Positions 57,111-64,000 of a stretch of DNA of 64,000 nucleotides are shown here, piece by piece; position 1 is the stretch's first letter; every line of letters begins with the position of its first letter. The stretch is from Saccharum officinarum (lineage: Eukaryota; Streptophyta; Magnoliopsida; Poales; Poaceae). Where the stretch lies: positions 75,840,353-75,904,352 of the forward strand of contig CM036201.1 of the NCBI GenBank assembly GCA_020631735.1, read 5' to 3'. Below the pieces are notes generated by a model, which ran no database searches, was not told where the DNA came from, and saw only the letters and a list, made by a program, of their open reading frames with translations. Position numbers and translations under genes: made by a program.

Positions 57111-57261
57111 CTCCCTCGGTTCCAAAAAATTATAAGATGTTTTGGCTTTTGTAGATACATTGTTTTTACTATTTATCTATACATAGTATATATATCTAAC
57201 CGTATAGCAAAAGTTATGTATTTAAGAAAACCAAAACGTCTTATAATTTTAAATGGAGGAG
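57111..57261. mobile_element. Stowaway MITE (arm B copy)
   Basis: Inverted counterpart of 34079-34229. It begins CTCCCTCGGTTCCAAAAAAT and ends ATGGAGGAG before TA. Confidence 0.65.
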
Positions 57262-57306
57262 TATAAAAGAATTCCAAAATTCGATCACTACATTGTACAT
57301 TGCATG

Positions 57307-59259
57307 TGTGTGCCCCTATAAGGTCCAAATAGGCTAGAGGGGGGTGAATAGCCTAATTAAAACTTCTACAAGAATTACTTAACCACGAGTTAGTACGAAA
57401 GGTGGCGAGGCAAAAGCACTAGCTCTAACTAATTAAGAAAGCCACCTACATAAGTCTAGTACAAGGCTATTCACTAAACCAACAACAACTATAAGCTAGA
57501 AACGAGAAGTAATACGAGAGAAGAGTTTCGAGTGATTATACCGCCGTGAAGAGAAGAGAAATACCAATCAATCAATCATACAAGAGAAATCCTCGGAAAG
57601 AGAATGACACAAGAATTTATCCCGAGGTTCACTTGCTTCCCGGCAAGCTACTCCCCATTGTGGCGATACACCCACTTGTCGGTTCGCGAGCTAATCGACT
57701 ATCAAGAGTCGAGCCCTCGGCGGGCGCCGCACAACCGCACACAAGATGGGGATCCTCCAAGCCACGAGCTCCACTAGAGTATCCAATTTGCGAACTCCCG
57801 CGGGGAAGGATCAAGAACCCCTTACAACACTTGGTGAAGGCTCCAACAATCTCCAATTGCGAGCTCAATCACCTCCGCTGCTCCAAGCCGTCTACCGTGT
57901 CGGGAAACACGGAAGAGTAACAAGAAATCCGTAGCAACTCAAAGATCAAGTGCCTCTAGAATGCAACTCTCAAGCAATGCACTTGAATCTCACTCAATCT
58001 CACTCAAGATGTGCAACTATGCAAAGAGATAAGTGGAGGGGTTGTTCTCTAGCTCAAAGTATGTCTCTAGTTCTCAAAATGTGCAAGAGTTACCCTCAAA
58101 CCCCGGCCAACCTCTATTTATAGCGAAGGGGTACGCAGCTAGCTGTTACAGACGACGCAGCGAAAAACGCACTGACCGGACGCGCTGAACCGATTGACCG
58201 GACGCAACAGTGCCCGCGTCCAGTCGCATTCCAGTATGCTCCCGTTGAGACCGGACGTGTCCGATCGCACGTGACCGGACGCGCCGCGCGTCCGATCGTT
58301 ACTCCGCTTCGCTCTACCCTTCTGGACGCCTGACCGGACGCTCCGGTTACGTGAGGGACCGGACGCGCCGGTCGCGCGCTCTGATTCGCTCAGGAGAACT
58401 GATCGGACGCGCTGTTGAACTGACCGGACGCCACAGTGCCAGCGTCCGATTAGAGTCCAGTAAGCTCCCTGGATGACCGGACGCGTCCGGTCATCAGTGA
58501 CCGGACGCGCTGCGCGTCCGATCATCAAACTGAAAACCGCGCAGACGCTGAACACTGACCGGACGCGTCCGGTCATACAGAGACCGCGTCCGGTCCAGCG
58601 TCCGGTCATCTCTATGACCTCCGTTCGCCTCCGTTTCTTTTCCGACTTCCGGCGCAATAGAAAATAGGCATTTCACTTCTCCAAAAAGCGCCGAATCCCG
58701 CCTCGCAAGCTCGGCGGGAGGGAGAGAGGAACCCAAACCCCTCTCTACCGCTTAAACTCCACCGCCTTCACAAACTGTGCTAACACCACCAAGTGTACAC
58801 CACCATGTGCATGTGTGTTAGCATTTCATAAATCATTTCTCAAGGCGTTATGTTAGCTTTTTACTAGATCCTAATGCATATGCTCAAGACATTGATCTAG
58901 TGGCACTTGATTTCCGAGCTAACCGTGATTGCCCCTCTTGATAGTCGGCCATCTATCCTAAACCCGGTCAATCACTTCTCTACTCATCTTAGACCGGCAA
59001 AAGGAAAACCCTATGGTTATACCTTTGCCTTGAGCTCTTAGATCCTTCTCCACTTGATCATCATGTCCTTCCTTTTATGTGCATCTTCATCATGATCATC
59101 ATTTCATGTCCATGCACCATCTCTTTGTGATCTTGTGGCCACCACACCTTGCCACATACACCTTCATCACATGTGTTGCTTATGCCTAACTCAAAACACT
59201 TAACACATGGCATTAGCAACTTGGTGTCATTAATTACCAAAACCAAACTTGGGCTTTCA
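57307..59259 (-). repeat. 3' LTR of the second Sirevirus-like element
   Basis: About 1.95 kb. On the minus strand it begins TGAAAGCCCAAGTTTGG and ends near GGACCTTATAGGGGCACACA. It contains a TATAAATA box (58115-58122, minus strand) and a cluster of CCGGACGC motifs at 58165-58610, including the 18-bp palindrome-like GACCGGACGCGTCCGGTC. Related to, but distinct from, the LTR at 47418. Confidence 0.83.
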
Positions 59260-60359
59260 ATCTCCCCCTTTTTGGTAATTGATGACAACCATCACAAAGA
59301 TATGAAATGAAATCAATTTTCAATTTCGATAGTATTAGCTCCCCCTACATATGTGCTTCCATGAGTTTGGTTCAATTATGCACATATGTATGGATTTGAA
59401 ATTTGAGAGAGTTACTACTATCAAATTGATGCTAAGGTATATAAAATGGACCTTTGAAGCGTGATACCAATCGGAGTTGCCTTTATATACCATCCTTAGC
59501 ATCGATGTAGCTAGACACCACTTGTAATCTATCACTTGTAAAGATCACAAACACTAAAGTACCCCGTGAGATCAACATTATAAGCAAAAGGTGTCTAGAT
59601 ACCACTTGTAAAGCTACTCTCAACAAATCATCATTCAAGTTCTATTTCTAGCATACACCATTCAATCATGAATATCGAAATTAAACTTTGCAATGCAACA
59701 TTTCATCATGTTAATGCACATACAAATGCAACAAATAATCCATGAGCTTGCTCCCCCTACTTATGTGCTCAAATTTAATTTCTCTCCTCCTCACTATATT
59801 TTTTCTCTCTTTGTGACTTTTCTCTCCCCTGTGACTTTTCTCTCCCTCTTATTATATTTTATTTCCTCTTTGCAATATCTTTGTGACTTTTCTCTCCCCC
59901 TTTGTCAACAATCACCAAAAAGGTGCCTAGAATAGGTAATTTTAGTGAGAGATAAGTCAATCAATATGAGGGAGTCCAAATTATGGTTCAACCTAGATCA
60001 CTTGCCTAGAATATGTAATTTGGTTTGATCCAAGGACAAGCTTTTTCACACCTCATAAAGTATAAGGGTTATCTTGACCATGTTGAATTACACATCATGA
60101 GCTTATTTTCTAGATTCAACACTAGGTTTGCAAGCCCACAAACATGTCATATGCTACCACTAGATCAATCAAACATAGAAGCAATAGTGGTACCATATAT
60201 ACATCAAAATTATTTGATTTTCATGAATGAGCCTATTTGTCATGCAAATATGTCTATATGTTCTAAACATGTCCTTAGCAAAGTATGAATGATATGCCAA
60301 ACAACTTTACCTTGCTATGTTGGAGGAGAGGCATGTCATATAAGAATGTAGGGGTACAC
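59260..60359 (-). other. Non-coding 3' region with repeated polypurine tracts
   Basis: The tract AAAAAGGGGGAGAT (minus strand) at 59260-59273 touches the LTR and is the likely plus-strand primer. Further purine tracts lie near 59340, 59750 and 59830-59905. A short tandem repeat of a TCTCTTTGTGACTTTTC-type unit is at about 59805-59905. No ORF seen. Confidence 0.7.
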
Positions 60360-63300
60360 TCATTTCAAGTTGGAGAAGTCAAGTATGTTCAATTCATTCT
60401 TCAACTTGTAAAATCTCTTTTCATCAAGTGGCTCTGTAAAGATGTCAGCTAGTTGATCTTCGGTGCCAATGCTCTCAATGCTAATATCACCCTTTTGTTG
60501 ATGGTCTCTTATGAAGTGGTGCCTTATGTCAATGTGCTTTGTTCTTGAATATTGAACCGGATTTTGTGTCATCTTTATAGCACTCTCATTATCACAAAAC
60601 AAAGGCACATTCTTGAATTTAATTCCAAAGTCATTCAAGGTGGCTTTCATCCAAAGCAATTGTGCACAACAACTACCGGCACTAATGTATTCGGCCTCGG
60701 CGGTAGATAGTGCAACACTATTTTGTTTCTTTGATGACCATGAAACAAGAGACCTTCCAAGCAATTGACAAGTGCCACTTGTGCTCATTCTATCAATCTT
60801 ACAACCACCATAGTCGGAGTCCGAATATCCAATCAACTCAAAGTTAGACCCCTTGGGATACCATAATCCAACATCATGAGTGCCCTTGAGATATCTTAAT
60901 ATTCTCTTAGTTGCTTTCAAGTGACTTTCTCTAGGTGAAGCTTGATATCTTGCACACTTGCATACACTAAACATCACATCCGGCCTAGAAGCGGTGACAT
61001 AGAGCAAACTTCCAATCATGGACCGGTATTGCTTTTGATCTACCATATTTCCACTATTATCAATACCCAATTGATCATTAGAGCCCACTGGTGTGCTCAT
61101 TAGCTTAGCATCTTGCAATCCAAACTTCTTGATCATGTCCTTGATGTACTTGCCTTGACTTACAAAAGTGCCATTCTTCATTTGCTTGATTTGAAGTCCA
61201 AGGAAGTAACTAAGCTCTCCAATCATAGACATCTCAAACTCATTAGCCATCATATTTCCAAACTCTTCACAAAAGTCTTGGTTAGTTGATCCAAAGATAA
61301 TGTCATCCACATAGATTTGCAACATAAACAAGTCATTTCCAAGCTTCTTGGTGAAGAGAGTGGTGTCAACCTTTCCCATCTTGAACCCTTTAGAGAGGAG
61401 AAAGTCCCTCAACCTCTCATACCATGCTCTAGGTGCTTGCTTCAAACCATACAATGCCTTCTTTAGCTTGTAAACATGGTCAGGCTTCTTGTCATCTTCA
61501 AAACCGGGAGGTTGCTCAACATAAACTTCTTCATTGATGTAGCCATTTAGAAATGCACTCTTAACATCCATTTGATAGAGCTTGATGTTGTGTGCGCAAG
61601 CATATGCTAATAAGATTCTAATTGCCTCCAATCTTGCAACCGGTGCATGTCTCTCCAAAGTCAAGACCCTCAACTTGAGTGTATCCTTGTGCTACTAATC
61701 TTGCTTTGTTCCTTACAACCATGCCATCTTGATCTTGCTTGTTTCTAAAGACCCACTTAGTACCAATCACATTGTAGTTCTTTGGCCTCTCAACAAGTTT
61801 CCAAACTTGATTTCTAGCAAAGTTGTTTAGTTCTTCATGCATGGCATTCACCCAATCGGAATCCTTCAATGCATCTTCTATCTTCTTTGGTTCTTCTAAT
61901 GAGACAAATGAGTAATGCTCACAAAAGGATGCTAATCTTGATCTAGTTTGAACACCACTTTGAATTCCACCAATGATTTGGTCCAACGAATGATCTCTTG
62001 CAATGCTAGTAGGTTGGAGTATTGGGAGTTGATTGCTTTCACTTGTTTGACCTTGAACTTGCACTTCATCATGAGAACCACTAGAGCTTGCTTGATTTGT
62101 ATTAATTTGCACACTTTGGTTGATCACATGAATATCATCATCATCAACTTGCATCGGCCTTATATCACCAATGTCCATGTTCTTCATTGCATTTGATAAT
62201 TGATCTCCTCTCACATCATCAAGGTTTTGAGCTTCATTTTGAGACCCTTGGGTTTCATCAAACTCAACATCATGAACTTCTTCCAAGGTGCCATTTGTGA
62301 GATTCCAAACTCTATATGATTTGCTTGTGGTAGAATAACCAAGTAAGAACCCTTCATCACATTTCTTTTCAAACTTGCTCAATCTAGTGCCTTTCTTGAG
62401 AATATAGCATTTGCAACCAAACACTCTAAAGTATGCAATGTTGGGCTTTCTTCCATTCAATAGTCATATGGTGTCTTTCCAAGCTTCCTATGGCAATAGA
62501 GACGGTTACTACAATAGCAAGCCGTATTGATAGCTTCACTCCAAAATGAATGACTCACATTGTATTCACTAAGCATTGATCTAGCCATATCAATCAAGGT
62601 TCTATTTTTTCTTTCAACTACACCATTGGATTGAGGAGTGTATGTTGGTGAGAATTGATGCCCAATACCATAATCATCACACAAATCTTCAATTCTTGTG
62701 TTCTTGAACTCACTACCATTGTCACTTCTAATCTTCTTGATGGTAGTCTCAAACTCATTTTGCACCCTCTTGACAAAAGACTTGAATAGATCATAAACAT
62801 CACTCTTGTCATAGAGAAAGAGCACCCAAGTGTATCTAGTGTAGTCATCCACAATCACAAAACCATACTTGTTCTCACCAATACTAGTGTATGTTGTTGG
62901 CCCAAACAAGTCCATGTGCAATAACTCAAATGCCTTTGATGTGCTCATCTCACTATTACTAGGATGTGAATTTCCAACTTGTTTGCCGGCTTGACAAGCA
63001 CTACATAGTTTATCCTTTTCAAAAATGACATCTTTCAATCCTCTAACTAAGTCATGCCTCAAAAGTTTGTTCAATTGTTTCATTCCAATATGACCAAGCC
63101 TTCTATGCCACAACCAACCCATACTAGATTTACTAAGCAAGCATGATGTCAATTGTGTCTCACTATCATTGAAGTCAACCAAGTATAAGCTACCATGTCT
63201 AAATCCTTTGAATATCAAGTTTGATCCATCAACACTTATGACTTCAACATCATCACTACCAAATATGCACTTGAAACCAAGATCACAAAGTTGTGCCACC

Positions 63301-63540
63301 GATAAAAGATTGAAATCCAAGCTCTCAACTAGCAACACATTAGATATGCTCATGTCATTTGTGATAGCAATTTTACCAAGCCCTTTGACCTTGCCTTTCT
63401 TGTTGTTGCCGAAAGTGATAGCATCAAAACCACCATTTTGACTTGTATCAATTGAATTGAACATACAAGAGTCTCCGGTCATATGTTGAGTGCACCCACT
63501 ATCAAGCACCCAATGCCTTCCTCCGGCTTTGTAATTGACC
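60360..63540 (-). pseudogene. Pol of the second Sirevirus-like element, two frameshifts
   Basis: Three long overlapping open parts cover nearly the full pol. The first (62457-63509, plus upstream protease residues) has DSGCTQHMTG, the HHCC region (HRRLGHIGMKQLNKL, CSACQAGKQ) and the integrase core (MDLFGPTTY, RSDNGSEFKN, PQSNGVVERKNRT). The second (61618-62460) covers the linker and the start of reverse transcriptase. The third (60360-61673) has YVDDIIFGS, the RNase H motifs (SDSDYGGCK, STAEAEYISA) and the C-terminal RTKHIDIRHHF. Two small indels, near 62465 and near 61645, separate the frames. This copy looks younger than the first Sirevirus-like element. Confidence 0.88.
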
Positions 63541-63552
63541 TACAAGACAAGA

Positions 63553-64000
63553 TCAATTCTTTTTAGGTACCCAAACTTGTTTGGGTCCTCCAAGGTTAGA
63601 GACTAAGCTCTTTGGTACCCAAATGGCTTTCTTCTTTGAGCCCATCCATGGTGCACCAATGAACTTAGCATGAACACCATTTGTACCCTTGGTAAGCATA
63701 TAGAAAGAATTAAACTTGATTGAGGATACATTTGCATTGGATTTCTTGTTCATGCAATGTTGCTCTATGTGACCAACTTGCTTGCAACTTTTGCAATAGC
63801 TACCATTGTTCTTCACAAAACGAGTCTTGTGAGGAGCAAAAGCGGCCTTGCCTTTCTTGGGGTTATAGCCCAATCCCTCTTTATAGAGAGAAGCTCTTTG
63901 GCTACCCAAGCACATAAGCAAGCGGTCCTCACCACCATAAGCCTTAGCTAATGTGTGATTGAGCTCTTTTACCTTCTTCTTGAGATTTTCATTCTCAACT
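63553..64000 (-). CDS. C-terminal part of Sirevirus-like Gag (second element, cut by window end)
   Basis: The open frame continues off the right edge. It contains a CCHC knuckle, CKSCKQVGHIEQHC, and the conserved end AIWVPKSLVSNLGGPKQVWVPKKN. It corresponds to the last ~150 residues of the Gag at 45309-47357. As there, gag stops just before pol, which is in another frame. Confidence 0.83.
   Translation of the reverse strand, partial: VENENLKKKVKELNHTLAKAYGGEDRLLMCLGSQRASLYKEGLGYNPKKGKAAFAPHKTRFVKNNGSYCKSCKQVGHIEQHCMNKKSNANVSSIKFNSFYMLTKGTNGVHAKFIGAPWMGSKKKAIWVPKSLVSNLGGPKQVWVPKKN

Larger units (their letters stand above)
50252..57306 (-). repeat. Inverted duplication, arm B
   Basis: Reverse complement of arm A (34034-41317). 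The inner boundary begins TCATAGGGGTGAG, exactly where arm A meets the gap, so homology may extend further inward. The outer boundary is the insertion point of the second Sirevirus-like element, so homology may resume beyond the window. Arm B lacks the 258-bp MITE and keeps a 30-bp TL19 promoter segment (56208-56237). Confidence 0.93.
57307..64000 (-). mobile_element. Second Sirevirus-like copia element, runs off the window
   Basis: A minus-strand element with its 3' LTR at 57307-59259, a polypurine tract directly beside it, a non-coding 3' region, a pol with few lesions and the C-terminal part of gag. It inserted after GCATG (57302-57306) in arm B; arm A keeps the uninterrupted sequence there. 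The 5' LTR and the other target duplication lie beyond 64000. Confidence 0.9.

Overview
This window is nuclear DNA from a grass, most likely a panicoid of the sorghum/sugarcane/Miscanthus type. Evidence for that: spliced GC-rich monocot-style genes, dense Stowaway, Tourist and hAT MITEs, an Ac/Ds-like element, and Ty1/copia elements including two Sirevirus-like ones. Species is not resolved from sequence alone.

Layout. 1-11 kb is transposon-rich intergenic DNA: a Ds-like element with a perfect 8-bp target duplication (1757-3021), a Mutator-like element inside a tandem repeat (4561-5787), and several MITEs. 11.5-12.0 kb (minus) encodes an A20/AN1 zinc-finger stress-associated protein close to rice SAP4. 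13.9-20.5 kb is a young Ty1/copia element with ~1-kb LTRs, a perfect 5-bp target duplication, an uninterrupted pol and a broken gag; its LTR carries an ORF with two hydrophobic segments that runs in frame into gag. 24.1-32.0 kb (minus) is a nine-exon gene for a 694-residue nuclear RNA-binding protein with a Nab2/ZC3H14-like N-terminal fold and a C-terminal RRM; two MITEs sit at its 5' end.

34.0-57.3 kb is the main feature: a ~7-kb inverted duplication. Arm A (34034-41317) and arm B (50252-57306) each carry a thylakoid-lumen PsbP-family gene (TL19-like, identical protein in both) and, convergent to it, a six-exon Golgi-type sulfotransferase-like gene. The sulfotransferase copy in arm B is open; the copy in arm A has three single-base indels. 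The spacer holds a minus-strand Sirevirus-like element (41418-49719) whose 3' LTR is missing into a run of exactly 100 Ns that also marks the inner end of arm A. A second Sirevirus-like element (57307 to the window end, minus) cuts off arm B. The arms differ by a MITE, by a 30-bp promoter indel and by small indels, so they are either a recent real palindrome or two haplotypes joined head to head by the assembly.

The host genes form no pathway cluster. Apart from the duplicated pair they are ordinary dispersed plant genes: stress signalling, nuclear RNA processing, thylakoid lumen and Golgi sulfation.
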